The notes under the pieces: model-generated | Database searches by the model: none | Told to the model about the DNA's origin: nothing | Seen by the model: the letters and a program-made list of their open reading frames with translations, nothing else | NCBI RefSeq assembly: GCF_010389155.1 | Contig: NC_057764.1 | Coordinates: forward strand, 14,508,001-14,572,000 | Length of the DNA stretch: 64,000 nt | Source of the DNA: Erigeron canadensis | Lineage: Eukaryota > Streptophyta > Magnoliopsida > Asterales > Asteraceae | Direction: 5' to 3' | Shown: in pieces, positions 24,004 through 36,155 of the stretch | How positions within the stretch are numbered: position 1 is the first letter of the stretch | Layout of the letters: the number at the start of each line of letters is the position of its first letter | Translations under genes and position numbers: made by a program

Positions 24004-24420
24004 TGTTAGATCCAATTTTACTGGACTAGCTCCAGACTTGAAGACTGGAGCAATCTTGAAGATTTGTCCAGAAATTATGGAAGTCCAGTAAGCGTTTACT
24101 TGTATAGGAAATCTGGAGTCTTCCAGATTTGCTTACTGAACTTCACTCAAGTCCAGATCTACTCTACTGAAGAACATTCTCAGTGAAGACAAAGTCTGAA
24201 GTCTGAAGAAGAAGACTGACACGTGGCGGAGCCCACTGGCAAACTTACCAGATCAACAACTGGAGTCCTTGTCAGTGTTCTAGACCTTACAAGTCTGAAC
24301 ACTGATTACGAGGAATTGACTTTATGCCTTTACACGCTTTTACCCAGATATCTCTTTTGTCCCTTGTAAAGGTTATACACGCGTGTAAAGGTGGTTGGCT
24401 AAAAGGTGACAAGTCACTAT
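24004..24420 (+). repeat. 3' LTR of B2, first part
   Basis: It begins TGTTAGATCC after the PPT and is rich in CCAGT/ACTGG words. It is interrupted at 24420 by element C and continues at 36512, for a total LTR length of about 945 bp. Confidence 0.85.
24416..24420 (+). repeat. Target site duplication of element C, left copy
   Basis: ACTAT directly precedes the outer LTR end of element C. The identical ACTAT follows the other end at 36507. Confidence 0.92.
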
Positions 24421-24763
24421 TGTAATAACACGATTTCTGCTCTAGATTCGATCTCAACAATGGTGGATGTAAGTGTGTATGTTCTTGGTGTGTTTAGTGT
24501 GTGTATTGAGAGAGAGTATATGTGTGTGTGTGTTTTGAGACGGACAGAGGTGTTAAGGAATTATGAAGGTTGTTATTGAAATAGTTATATGTACATGTAT
24601 ATATATGATGCCTAAGGAATGAGGAGTATTTATACTATAAGTCCTTACACATGCTAAACTTTATATTTAGCTCCTCATCCTTAGTTATCATATATCTATG
24701 ATTTAATAACAAGTAAGTCCATAATCTTAATTACAATTTATCACTATTTTTGGATTTCTAACA
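24421..24763 (-). repeat. 3' LTR of element C
   Basis: 343 bp, ends TGT...ACA. It pairs with 36156-36506 (351 bp); the length difference is in TG microsatellites. It carries the TATA box TATAAATA on the minus strand (24634-24627). Confidence 0.93.
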
Positions 24764-24775
24764 TTCTCCCCCTTA
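24764..24775 (-). promoter_or_regulatory. Polypurine tract of element C
   Basis: The minus strand reads TAAGGGGGAGAA directly before the LTR start TGTTAGAAATCC. Confidence 0.88.
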
Positions 24776-26096
24776 GTGATATATTGTATTGGATGAAATA
24801 CATGTTAATTTGTCTTGTAGGAATTAAGTTGATGAGCCCGGTGGTAAAGACAATTGGTATGATGAAACAAGTCTTCAAAGCTTTCTCATTGTCTTTGGAG
24901 AGCTTGAATCAATCTTGGTCTTGGACTTCTTGAAGTTAAAACATAAGGTAATTCTCAATGTTCTTAATTAAGCAGAGAATAAAAACTGTGTCTTGAATCT
25001 TTGAAAATTGTTGAACCAAGAATCAGAGTTGTCTTTTGAAATGCGGAAGATATAAACTTGGCGTTGGTTCTTCAATCTTCGATACTTGAGTGAAAACTGT
25101 TTTCTTGGAATAAAGTATCAAAAACTTGTACTCTCCCCTTGATGTATGCATAGGAACATTCTTAAACAAGTGTAAATGAACAACTTGAAGATCTTGAATG
25201 AAATCTATTGATGAAGACTCTTTTGAAGCTTTACTTCTTGGTCTTGAATCTTCCAATCAATTTTCAACTTTTCGTAGCTTTGATCTTTGTTACATTTAAC
25301 TTGAACACTTTGGAGAGTAAATATTTGAATGAAATTTGGATAAATCTCTTATTAAGTGATCATGCTCCCCCTTAATTCATGAGTATAAACATTTTGGAGC
25401 ATCTTTGAACATTTGTTCCATCTTGAGATAATATCCTCTCATCATTGGTCTCATTCTTATCTTTGTAATCATCTTGATTTTCTTTTTCAAGTCAAGAACT
25501 CAGTCGACTAAAATCCAGTGAAAATCTGAGCTCAATTAACTGAAATTCCATTAATTGCAAGTTTTTCCATTAATCCCATACATCTCTTAACTCTAAAATC
25601 ACTAACTCCATGTTTGCACAAATCAAGCTCAAAATTTTTCTCTCAATCAATCATAATCGTTTTCTCCCCCTCATAATGACAAAGTTGGGAACCAATGTCA
25701 TTATGCAAACATTGATTGATTAAATACTAAAAGAAATAACACAAGTTAAAACGAGATTTGCATGGAGAAATATCAAGCATCAACTCATCAACCCAAACCA
25801 TTAGCCCAACCCAAAAAATCCTAAGGGTAACTAAAATGTAAGGTTGAAGTTGTTGGTACAAACGTTATAGAATGGTGTTGGTGGTTTTTGTGTTTGTGAT
25901 AAGAAAAATGGAAAAACTGGATAAGAAAGATCCGTTAACATGTTCAAAAATCAAAAGGATTAATGAAATGACCGATAGAAATGTATAACATTTTTCGGAT
26001 TTCCTATGTATCTTTGAGACATGCACAAAGCAATGTTCTAACATAGTTCAGTCTGCGGCTTTTCAACCACGAGATTGCTTCAAAGAATATAAATCA

Positions 26097-26127
26097 TGGT
26101 TAGTACAACCGAAGCGTTTGATAACCA
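26097..26127 (-). other. Degenerate hairpin motif in the 3' region of element C
   Basis: TGGTTA (26097-26102) pairs with TAACCA (26122-26127). The loop GTACAACCGAAGCGTTTGA reads on the minus strand TCAAACGCTTCGGTTGTAC, a variant of the post-pol motif. Element D has the same hairpin at 37313-37343. Confidence 0.45.
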
Positions 26128-26778
26128 CAATCTATTATCCTTAAAGACTTTTAGGTTAAATCCGAGGTCACTATTAGACTTCACTCGATAATCACATAAA
26201 TGCAATTATGAGACCTACGTTCAATGTTGGAAAAGATGTTAGCATTGGTAGGATTTCCACTTGATCATCGTGGAATATCAATTAAGATATCACTACAAAT
26301 GTTCCGGCTATATCACATAGATAAGCAATAATATCACAAAGATATGACTCAAATGTGTCTTAAGAAAATGAAAATGATCAAATGAATGATCAAGCACGAT
26401 AGCTCTAGACACAACGTGATCAAAATGAAGTCGGGGACTGGAGTAGAATGTCTCCCTTTTTGAATATCAACATCTTCCAAATGAAGAGTCAATAGAAATG
26501 TGAAAATCTCCGTGAGAAATGAAACAAGTATTAGTTAAGAAACACTTGAGTGGTTAGGTAAAGATGTGCATCGCTTCACTGGGTCCATGAAGACTTTATC
26601 AAGATATCAACAACTGACATCCGATAGAAATGTGTTTTACCTGACGATTTGAGAAATTTAGGGAAGGGTATCATTTCTTTTAACCCTTTTCTCACAACAT
26701 ATCACCATAACCTCTCACTTTTCAACTTTACTCCCTCCATCCTATATGCACGAAATCATCATCACTCAAAATACCCTT

Positions 26779-26936
26779 ACAATCTAATGAAAGAATTGAA
26801 TACTCAGGGGTTAGAACTCATCGGTGATGATGAAGTTCATGGAGTGAACGAATCGCTCAAGTGCAACCTAATCAACGAACTTCAATTGATGAAAAGTCAT
26901 TTGAAAATCATCAAACGTGTGTATGAAAAGATTTGA
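26779..26936 (+). CDS. Small antisense ORF in the element C 3' region (doubtful)
   Basis: Opposite to the element, the shared part starts at the internal ATG 26787 and reads about 50 residues (NTQGLELIGDDEVHGVNESL, then ELQLM..HLKIIKRVYEK). Element D keeps a homologous frame from about 37994 (NTPGLELIGDDEVHGVNESL). By eye most differences between the two are amino-acid changing, so I see no clear sign of selection; the frame may survive only because the copies are recent. No known domain recognised. Confidence 0.2.
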
Positions 26937-27158
26937 AAACACATTTGAAGTTTTTAAATTTTGAAATCACAAACTCCCCTTAATCTATGCAAAGGTATAT
27001 CAAAATGTTTTTCATGGAAAGGTAGAGCAAAAATTGGTTTTTGTGAGATCAAAACAAAATCTTTGTTGTGATATATACAGAAAAATTTGAGAGTCTAAAG
27101 TGAACAGAAAAAACAAAAAAAAATTTTGGAAACACAAAAATTTTGCTTCAACAACAAT

Positions 27159-27220
27159 GTTCATAGTAAGAATACTAGGGAGTACACAAAGGCGTTCGAT
27201 CTTTCACATCTTGCATCAAC
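27159..27220 (-). other. Post-pol hairpin motif, element C copy 1
   Basis: The loop holds GAGTACACAAAGGCGTTCGA (27180-27199), which is the minus-strand TCGAACGCCTTTGTGTACTC. The stem is GTT.AT..TAAGA (27159-27172) against TCTTGCATCAAC (27209-27220), imperfect. It is preceded by a second small palindrome TTGCATCAAC/GTTGGATGCAA at 27211-27232. Confidence 0.5.
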
Positions 27221-27262
27221 AAGTTGGATGCAAAATAAAATATTTAAGCACATTCAACTCAA

Positions 27263-27336
27263 TCAATTGTTCAAGATGAGACAACTAGGGAGTACACAAA
27301 GGCGTTTAATCCTTTGCTTCTCATATCAACAATTGA
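27263..27336 (-). other. Post-pol hairpin motif, element C copy 2
   Basis: Stem TCAATTGTT (27263-27271) with AACAATTGA (27328-27336), nine perfect pairs, then an internal loop and ATGAG (27276-27280) with CTCAT (27320-27324). The loop contains GAGTACACAAAGGCGTTTAA (27290-27309). Confidence 0.65.
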
Positions 27337-27679
27337 GAGTGAAAGAATATTTTGTCGGGAAAAATAATACTTTTGGAAATAAATAAAAACTTTTAAGAAC
27401 GGGTATACACAGAGTATGTATAAGCCATAAAGTAATAAATAAATCATTTAAGCACGGGTTATATACAGAGTATATGTAAACCACTAAGATATAAATAAAA
27501 CTATGAAGCCCGGGTTACATACATAGTATATGTAAGCCACTTTTAAAGAAGAAAGAAAGAAGAGAAAGAAAATAAAGAAAATCTTTTTGTTAATTTTCAA
27601 AATTTTATATTTTTGTATTTGATTTTATCTTTTCAAATTTTGTATTTTGTTTTTAAGAATGTATCAACAACAAAATAAG

Positions 27680-30600
27680 TTAAGGTTCAAGATTTAACAT
27701 ACCAAGCTTGGAGATAAGAAAATTAAACCTCCTTTAGTCCAATGGTTTGGTGAACAAATCTGCAAGCTGATAGTCAGTACTCACATAGTATAGCTCAATG
27801 TCACCTTTCTCAATATGATCTTTGAGAAAATGATATCTCACATCAATATGCTTTGATCGAGAGTGATTTACTGAGTTGACTGCAATAGCAATGGCACTTT
27901 GAGAGTCACAATAGATAGGGATATGATCATATTTCAGACCATAATCAGTTAGTAGAGTCTTCATCCATAAAACTTGAGCACAACAACTAGCCGCAGCCAC
28001 ATATTCAGCTTCAGCTATTGATAGTGACACACAATTCTGTTTCTTGGAAGACCAACTCATAATTTTATCACCTAAAAATTGTAAAGTACCGGAAGTGCTC
28101 TTACGATCAAGCTTACAACCTGCATGATCTGCATCTGAATAGGCAGTTAGATTGAATCCAGTATCCCTTGGATACCATAGACCTAAATTGGGTGTACCCT
28201 TCAGATAACGAAATATTCTTTTCACGGCTTGAAAATGTAAATCAATTGGAGCAGCTTGATACCTAGCACGCATACATGTTGCGAACATTATATCTGGGCG
28301 AGATGCTGTGAGATACAACAATGAACCAATCATACTTCTATATCTCTTTTGGTCAAATGGTTTCCCATTTTTATCAGCATTTATGTTTGTTCGAGCAGCC
28401 GTTGGGGTAGAAATTGAAGATCATGAAATCATATCAAACTTTTTCAACATATCACTTATGTATTTTCCTTTGTGATATAAAAATACCATTTGGTAATTGT
28501 TTCATTTGAAGACCCAAAAAGTAGTTCATTTCCCCAATCATACTCATTTCCAAATGATTAACCATTAGAGATGAAAAGTTTTGGCAAAATGTTTGACTGG
28601 TTGACCCAAAGATAATTCATCAACATATATTTGGACAAGAAGAACATGTTTACCTTGTTTACGAATGAACAGGGTAGGGTCTATTGTGCCTTTGGTAAAG
28701 CCACCTCTAATCATGAAAGTAGTTAAGGAATCATACCATGCGCGGGGTGCTTGCTTAAGACCGTAGAGAGCCTTGTCTAACCTGTAGACATGGTTCGGCC
28801 TTTTAGAATCAACAAACCTTCTGGTTGTTCAACATAAACTTCTTCTTTGAGGTCACCATTCAAGAAAGTTGTCTTCACATCCATTTGAAACACAGTGAAG
28901 TTTCGGAATCCTGCATAAGCTAAGAAAATCCGAATGGCTTCCATTCTTGCAACTGGAGCAAAAGTTTCGTCGAAGTCAACACCAGGTTGTTGGCAATAAC
29001 CCTTTGCAATAAGTCGAGCTTTGTTCCTTACTACCACTCCATCTCCATACTTTTAGTCTTTCAAATTGAGTGAGTTCTTCTTGCATTGCCTTAACCCATT
29101 CTGGATCACGAAGAGCTTCAGAAACAGTTTTGGGTTCAATGTTGCTGAGAGAAAGTGCAACAAGACACTCGTTTACTGAAGTACGAGTAGTTACTCCGGC
29201 TTGTGGATCCCCAATAATTTGATCAGTAGGATGATTTTTCAGCATAAGTGACCATTTGCGATCATGAGGAAGAGGATCTTGTTGTTGAACATCAACATCA
29301 TCATCATTAAAACCTGAGTTTTGTTGAAAGATGGAATCATAGCTTGGTAGAACAGCTTCCTCATAGGATGGATGATCGAAGTCAAGTGGCACATACACAT
29401 TTGGAGTGTTTATCGGATTCGTTGTTTGAGTAAATTGGGTAGGTTGTTCTTGAACATTCACTTGAGAAAATTATCAGGAGAAGGTGGTGAAGAAGAATCA
29501 TTAGAAGAGGATGAAGAACTACTACTAGAAGATGTAGCACCTTGCTCAGAAGAACTTGATGATGATTCATGATTGTTGTTAGGAACTGGATTATTTGTCA
29601 GAATTGGTTCAATGATTACTCGAGGTTCTTCATCATGAATCTGTTTGGAATTGTAGAATTCTTCAAAAAGAATATCTAATTCATCACTTGTTGGAGTTGA
29701 AAACTTCTTGAATTTAGATGCTAAAGTAGAAGTCCTTGATGAAGTACTTGAAGCACTTGGATTATTACTTGTTGGTAACAAACTTTCTTGTTCAAAGATC
29801 ATGCCCGATATCTCATCAAACCAAACATTCATTGTTTCTTGAATTGTATTTGTTCGGCGATTGTAGATTCGGTAGGCAATTGATGTCTTGGAATAACCAA
29901 CAAAGTAACCTTCATCACCTTTCTTCTCGAACTTTCCAAGATTCTCCAGATCATTCAAAGTATAACAAACACACCCAAAGATATGAAAATAGTTAATGTT
30001 GGGTTTGCGTTTATTAACAACCTCATAAGGAGTCTTCTTGAAATGCTGATTGACAATGGACCGATTCTGAGTGTGACAAGCAGTGTCAACAGCTTCAGCC
30101 CACATATTGGAAGGCAATTTGGAATAAGCAAGCATTGTTCTTGCAACTTCCACTAGCGTTCGATTTCTCCTTTCAACGACACTGTTTTGTTGTGGGGTAC
30201 GAACTGCAGAGAATTGGTGAGTAATGCCTTTGGATTTACAGAATTTATCAAAAATGGCATTCTTAAACTCAGTTCCGTTATCCGAACGGATGTAACGGAC
30301 TGGAAGTTGAAGATTTACTTGAGTAGAAGTGATGAACTCGATCAAAATCTGAGTTGTTTCATTTTTGGAGGCAAGAAACTTGACCCAAGTATATCTTGAA
30401 TAATCATCTTGAATAACCAAGATGTATTTCTTCCCATTTCGGCTTTGTACTTTCATCGGCCCACAAAGATCCATGTGAAGCAAATGAAGAGGTGCTAATG
30501 AATTTGGAGATTTCTTCGGTTTATGAGAAGCTCGTTTAATCTTCCCAACAGCACAAGAAGGACAAACATGCTCACTCTCATACTTATAGTCCGGCAAGCC

Positions 30601-31080
30601 TTCAACAAGATGCTTGTTGACCAAAGTATTGATGGTTGGAAAATTTAGGTGAGAAAGCCTTCTATGCCACAACCAAGAATTCTTTGATGTAGCTTTTGAA
30701 ATGAGACAAATATTGTCGGTTGGTTGGTTATCATCAAGATTGACGGTAAAAAGGTTATCATTGCGGTTGCCACACAGAATGTCAACTCCATCTAGAGTTT
30801 GGATTTTGCAAAGAGATTGTTGAAAAAGAACTTGAAGATTGTTGTCACAGAGTTGTCCAACACTGAACAAGTTATGACTTAATCCTTCAACATAATGAAC
30901 TTTCTTGATGACAATTCCATTGCGTTCAATGTCTCCATAACCTAAGATAGGAGCGAAATTGTTGTTCCCAAATCGAACAGTTCCCATGAATCGTTCGATA
31001 AAGTTCTTGAGCAATGCTTTTTTGCCAGTCATGTGTTTTAAACACCCGGAATCGAGTATCCAAACACAGATGGTTATTTC
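27680..31080 (-). pseudogene. pol: Copia pol of element C (protease, integrase, broken RT, RNase H)
   Basis: On the minus strand: protease (ICVWILDSGCLKHMTGKKAL), GAG-pre-integrase (WLWHRRLSHLNFPTI, CPSCAVGK), integrase (HMDLCGPMKV, RSDNGTEF, PQQNSVVERRNRT) in one open frame to 29458, then a 1-nt frameshift at 29461. RT is badly damaged: a deletion of about 70 bp near 29050 with a CTC repeat at its edges removes the PIGTKWIF region present in D, a frameshift lies near 28810, and a 1-nt loss near 28608 destroys the YVDD box (intact in D). RNase H is open at 28333-27734 ([18 protein letters not shown]), followed by a stop where D continues. It cannot encode an active polymerase. Confidence 0.87.
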
Positions 31081-31099
31081 CTGCAATCAAAGAAATTTA
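31081..31099 (-). promoter_or_regulatory. gag-pol boundary of element C with splice-acceptor-like TTGCAG/G
   Basis: The minus strand reads TAA ATTTCTTTGATTGCAG then GAAATAACC. The gag stop is TAA at 31099-31097. The pol frame carries TGA just upstream of TTGCAG, so a frameshift before the gag stop could not enter pol. A 3' splice site at 31081/31080 would solve this. The same 19 bases occur in D. Confidence 0.4.
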
Positions 31100-34000
31100 A
31101 CCGACTTTAGGTACCCACTTGAAGACGGGTCCTTTGTGGTTAGTTAACACAGGCAGGTTATATAACTTAGGAATAGCATTCAAACATGCTTTGGAATCAA
31201 CATAAGTATTAACAAGCACATTATCAATAAGCACATTTGGATAAAAGGTACGAACATTCACACATGAATTAAAAGTCACATGTCTACAAGCATTCACACC
31301 GATCACACGAGAACATGAATTAACATTGTTTACAACCACACAAGGCCTTGCCTTGGCACCATTGACATTCTTTAACACAAAGGACTTAAAAGATGAATTG
31401 TTTGACCTAAAAGAAACATTCTTCTTGTTACTACCAGCTTTTCTCCTTCGCCTTTTCTTCTTTTTCTCAACATTAGTGAACTTAGGTACTAATGACTTAG
31501 CTACCCATTTAGTATCACTAATTAAGCTCTTTCCACCTGTTGAATTGACACTAAGAAGATAAGAACGAGGGTTTTTGAACACTTTCATCTTTTTAGAGTC
31601 TTTTGTAGGTGCGGAAACTTCTTGTTTCTTTGGTTTATCGTGAGAAAACCACCCATATCTATCCCTATATCTAGTTGCACCATTTGAAGTATCCCTAGTT
31701 AGCGAAACTGAGCTAGAATTAGATACCTTAGGTAATGAGCTAGATTGAGAGTTAGATGAGTAAACATTAGGATTGTCTTTCGGAAGTTTCACTTTGGTGT
31801 ACTTTGTTCTGGAAATGGTCTCAACTTGTTTGGTTTTGACATGATTATCCGGGGTAGGACACTTTGGTTTTAACTTATTGATATTTGTGATGGTCTTTGG
31901 TTCAGTCTTGAAGAGTTTGGAAATAACTCGTTTCTTTGAATAATATGAAGTTGGAGCTTTGGAAAATAGGTTTTGAGATTCCTCATTTGTTTCAACTTTG
32001 ATTTTGGTAGATTCAATCTTTTTCTCAGTTTCTGAATCAAAAACATATTCTCCCTCCATGAATTTATCAAAATCATCTTTTGTGAAGAATTTCACTAGAG
32101 GTTGATTAGTTTTAAATTCTTTTGAAATTTTTGAAAAATCAGGAATCTTGTGATCCAACTTCACATCATGGGTAGTCTCAGAAATTAGGTCAACTTGAAC
32201 TGACACATCTTTGGTTTCACAAGAAATTTGAGTAGAAGTATCAACACCTATACTAGTACTAAGCTTAGGGTGAACAACTAACTCATCAAGAGTTTCACAA
32301 GTGAAAAACCTATAGAAGTACCATATCAAAACTAGACTATGCGCAAGTTCGTCATTAGATAAATCAGATTTCACATAATCATCAGCTACAAAGGTAGTTG
32401 TATCTTGATAAGTACATCCAAGAGAATCAGTCAAGGTCTGAGTGGAGGAATTTGTGGATGAAACACAGGTAGTTTGGGTTGAATGTTCTACTAAATCAAT
32501 TAGGTCAGTTTGAGTAGAAACATTCACACAAACTTTCTTAGTATCTACAATAATCAATTTATCTTCTGAATTCGGACTTTGAGACTTGAGATGATCAATG
32601 ACTTTTTGTTGAGAATCCACCTTTTGCTGTAAACCTTCTCTTTGCTTTTCCAAGAATGTTGATGGAATATACATTTTAGTAGGTTTAGGTGAAGGACTAA
32701 CAGATTCTTGGTTTTGAAAATTCGATACAATTTCTTCCAATTTAAAAATTGAAGACTCTTTTGTTTTGTAAGAAGCATTTAGAGCATCATAATTAACCAA
32801 AAATTCATCTTTTGGTTTCTCAACTTCATCGGTCTCAAATTCGTTATCCAATGGACGAATAAATTGTTGTACCATACCAAGTCGAAGAAATTTTTCATCA
32901 TACAAAGGTTCTATTTCATCCTTGGCTTTTTGTAATTGTGTGATATTCTCAATTGTGCAATTTTCGACTTGTTAAAATAGGCAGTGAAATCCAAGAGAGG
33001 GTTTTGTTCAACTTTATATAACTTCTCTTGATAGAAAAGTATGTTCTTTTTAAATTCCTCAACTTGTTTTTCAAGATTTTCAATCTCAACGCCTTTTAGA
33101 AAACAAGTATGATTTAGGTCAGAAATCTTCCTTTCGAGTTCAACATTGTTTGGTTTAGCATCTTGAAGTTTCTTATTGAGAATATCAACATCCATTTGTC
33201 TGGCATTTGCCCGAAGCCATTCATTGGTCTTTTGAATTTCAAGATCTTGATTGGCTTTTTCAAGATCTTGAATGGTCTTCTCAAGATTAAGACATTTTTG
33301 TAATAAATTAGAATCAAGAGAGGCATTCAACTCACATTCTTTAACCAACATCTTTTCTTTATATGATTGAAAGTTTTGTTTAATAGTATCATGATCAAAA
33401 ATTAATTTTGAATATTCTTCACGAAGTTTTGAAAATTCACTTTTAGATAATGAAATACTATTTTGCAAATTTTTGTTTTTGTTGGCTAAAGTCTTAATAT
33501 GAGTTGTCAAGTTAGATAGAGCTAAATTAAGTGACTCTTTATCTCTAACTAATGAAAGAGTAGAGTTAAGATTTACCTCATCATCAGGGTACTCATCATC
33601 AGTGCTTTCAGCCTCAAAAGCTTTGTTCTTGGCCAACCTCACCATAAAGCAAACATTAGCAAAAAGATCTTCATCTTCATCATCTGAGAGCAATAGCCAT
33701 TTGTCATCTTCAGCAAGCAATGCATGACCAGCTTCCACTTGCTTGGCTAATAACATCTTCTGCTTGTAGTACTCATAGTTCCGCTTACGCGGTTGTTTGC
33801 AATCAATAGCAAAATGACCAGGAATACCATAATTGTAGCACTTTTTGTCAAATGCTTTACCCTTCTCAACAACTTGTTTCTCATAGCCTTCTTTCTTTTC
33901 AACATGCTTTGATCCAGCTGATTCACCTTGTTCATAATTCTTGGAATGATAGTGTTCCTTCTTGGGAAATGCACTTGTTGAAGAAGTGCGGAGATTGTTA

Positions 34001-34881
34001 TTTGTAAGCCTCGCTTTGTAGAACTTTTTCTTGAAATTCTTACTTACCGTGCCAAGAGCTTCATATAGTTCATCTAAGACACCTTCTCTTGTAGTCATTA
34101 TATCATCTCCCTCCTCATCAGATGAATAAACAACCACCATTTGCCTTTTAAGAGCTTCAGAAACCTTCTTTTCAACAATCAATGCCAAAGGATCAGAAGA
34201 TACAACTTCTGGCATTTTGTTTGATGAAGCTTTGTTTAGAACTTGATGTTCATTGAGTTTGAAGGATTCATGAAGATTATGAATGGTGAACTTGGCCAGA
34301 TTTTGATGTTGCTTAATCTGTGTTCCAAAATCTTCCCATTCTGGACTAACAGCTTTGATGAATTTGATGTTTAACTCAATCTCTGATTTCTTGACATTGT
34401 TCTTCCTAAGTTCATTTATGACATTGCAGAACCTACAGTAGACAGCCTCTAGAGATTCATTTGGCAATTTGCTGAAGTTGTCAAACTCAGTCAACACATT
34501 TGTCAATCTTATTGTTGAAGTCAGATCAGATCCTTCCATTTGTCTTGCCACCTCATCCCATATCTCCTTGGCTGTATCATAAGAATCAACAGAGCCATAT
34601 ATTTCATCTGGTAGTGCTTTGTATAAGCATTATCTAGCTCTGTTATCTGCAGCTGTTCGATCTTTTTGTTCAGCATTCAAAAGATCAAGAGTGAGTATTG
34701 CACCGGTAGTGTGATGGCAATGAACTGCAAGTCCATTAAGAATGGAATCTTTAAGTAGGTGACCATTTGGTCTACATTCCACATAGTCCATGAATCTTTT
34801 CTTCCATAGTCTATAAGAACCACGGTAGAGAACTGGAGGTCTTGTATCGGAACCCAATGCCAATGCTTCACGAGAAGCCAT
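31097..34881 (-). pseudogene. gag: Copia gag of element C
   Basis: The start at 34881 gives MASREALALGSDTRPPVLYR, then a gag domain (YDTAKEIWDEVARQMEGSDL, LTEFDNFSKLPNESLEAVYC, EWEDFGTQIKQHQ). The zinc knuckle near 33846-33800 reads CYNYGIPGHFAIDC, with Tyr replacing the second Cys (Cys in D). A long coiled-coil segment follows (SLSKSEFSKLREEYSKLI, LEKTIQDLEKANQDLE), then a Thr/Ser-rich STQTDL-containing region and a basic KKKKRRRRKAG patch, ending FKWVPKVG. Lesions: TAA near 34632 (Ser codon in D) and a deletion of about 25 bp near 32960 that shifts the frame. Intact length would be about 1,260 codons. Confidence 0.82.
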
Positions 34882-36141
34882 TTAAAAGAGATTTGTTTTG
34901 AAACTTGAAATGAAATGAGAGTTTGAAAAAATCAGGAAGTGAAACGATCTTGATGAAGATCGTTCTAGTTGAAGATCGTTTTTGGAAGATCATCCTAGAT
35001 TTGAAGAAAGAAGCAAGACGATTGAATGAAAGATCGTCTTGGAAGAAATTCAGTGGAATTTGTCTAAGTATGAAATGAAATTGAAATTGAGATATGTTTT
35101 TGGATTTTTGAAAATGAGAATTGAAATTGAATTAAAGGAATTGAAAATGAAAATTGAAAAATGAAAGACTTGGAAATGAAACGATCTTGTTTAAGATCGT
35201 CTTAGAATTTTGAAGGGAAAATGAGATGGTCTTGAGATGAAGATCGTCTTGGGGTACTGAGAAATTTTCTAAGTAATTTTTGAAAAATTTGACAGAGTTT
35301 CAGTATGAATTTGAAAGGAATGAATTTGAGCAAAACCAATCAAGAATGATCAGTTACCCAGGAAGTGTGTGATTCCCAATCACAACAACTTCGATTAAAC
35401 AACCAAAACACACCAACTATTAACAGACACTGGGATGATCTTGGGCAAGATCGTCCTAGAGTTAGGTAACTAAGACAATCTTGACAAGATCGTCTTAGTT
35501 TTCTGCCTTAATTTTCAAAGTATAAACACTTTGAATTGACCAAAACCGATCATTTCGGATTAGTTAGCCACAATCAAACTCTTCACACCACAACCACTTG
35601 CTAGAACGATGTTGTGAAGATCGTCCTACAAGCCACAACACACAAAGTATGAAAAATGGATAATCAGGCACTAAGACGATCTAGGGAAGATCGTCCTAAT
35701 GAAGATCATTCTGGCATCGTCTTCTTCATCAGATAACAACACATTTTCAGAAACTCCATTTACGACTTTTAAAACTTCAATATCTTTCGAATTACTTGGA
35801 GTTAAAACTTGAAATCACTTGCAATATGTTTGTTTTCATGTCGGCAACAAATCCTTAAACAAAATTCAGCTAAAAACACGACAGAATCAAAATCCGAAAT
35901 TTAAGCGCCAAAATCCAAAAATTCAATCTCAAGAGTTAGATCGAATTGAAATTGGAAACTTAACAGGATTATGTTTTAAGCTATAAGGAATCTAAATTTG
36001 AACAAAAATTGATGATTTTATATGATTTAAACAATGAAAAATGATGAAACAGGGGACGGTATGAAAAACTGTTTTTTGAATTTGATTTTTGATGGAATTG
36101 AGATCAAAATTAGTTATGGATCGATATCAAAGTGATGTTTT
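34882..36141 (-). repeat. Leader of element C with GACGATCTTG/CAAGATCGTC palindrome array
   Basis: Non-coding leader between PBS and gag. About nine times it holds a dyad of the form ACGATCTTG-n-AAGATCGTC(CTA), for example at 34944-34963, 35183-35203, 35433-35455, 35471-35490 and 35682-35700, separated by 40-200 bp of unrelated AT-rich sequence. Each dyad could form a short hairpin in the genomic RNA. Element D has the same family in its leader. Confidence 0.75.
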
Positions 36142-36153
36142 GCTCTAATACCA
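36142..36153 (-). promoter_or_regulatory. Primer-binding site of element C (one mismatch)
   Basis: The minus strand reads TGGTATTAGAGC, one base off the usual TGGTATCAGAGC, two bases inside the 5' LTR. Confidence 0.85.
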
Positions 36154-36155
36154 CA

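Larger units (their letters stand above)
24776..27679 (-). other. Long 3' untranslated region of element C with extra PPT-like sites
   Basis: About 2.9 kb between pol and the PPT with no sense ORF of note. Purine tracts like the PPT recur on the minus strand: AAGGGGAGAG near 25131-25140, AAGGGGGAGC near 25370-25378, GAGGGGGAGA near 25665-25674 and AAGGGGAG near 26974-26982. It also holds three copies of the post-pol hairpin motif and a small antisense ORF (see separate entries). Sequence from about 25953 to the pol end is shared with element D (from about 37170). Confidence 0.7.

Noticed and set aside
29372..30399. Plus-strand ORFs over element C pol (for example 29372-29572, 29736-29996, 30187-30399) as genes
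   Set aside because: They are antisense shadows of the pol reading frame, with low-complexity translation.
34944..35725. GATC palindrome array as a CRISPR-like array
   Set aside because: Irregular spacing, degenerate units, a plant retrotransposon context and no cas genes.
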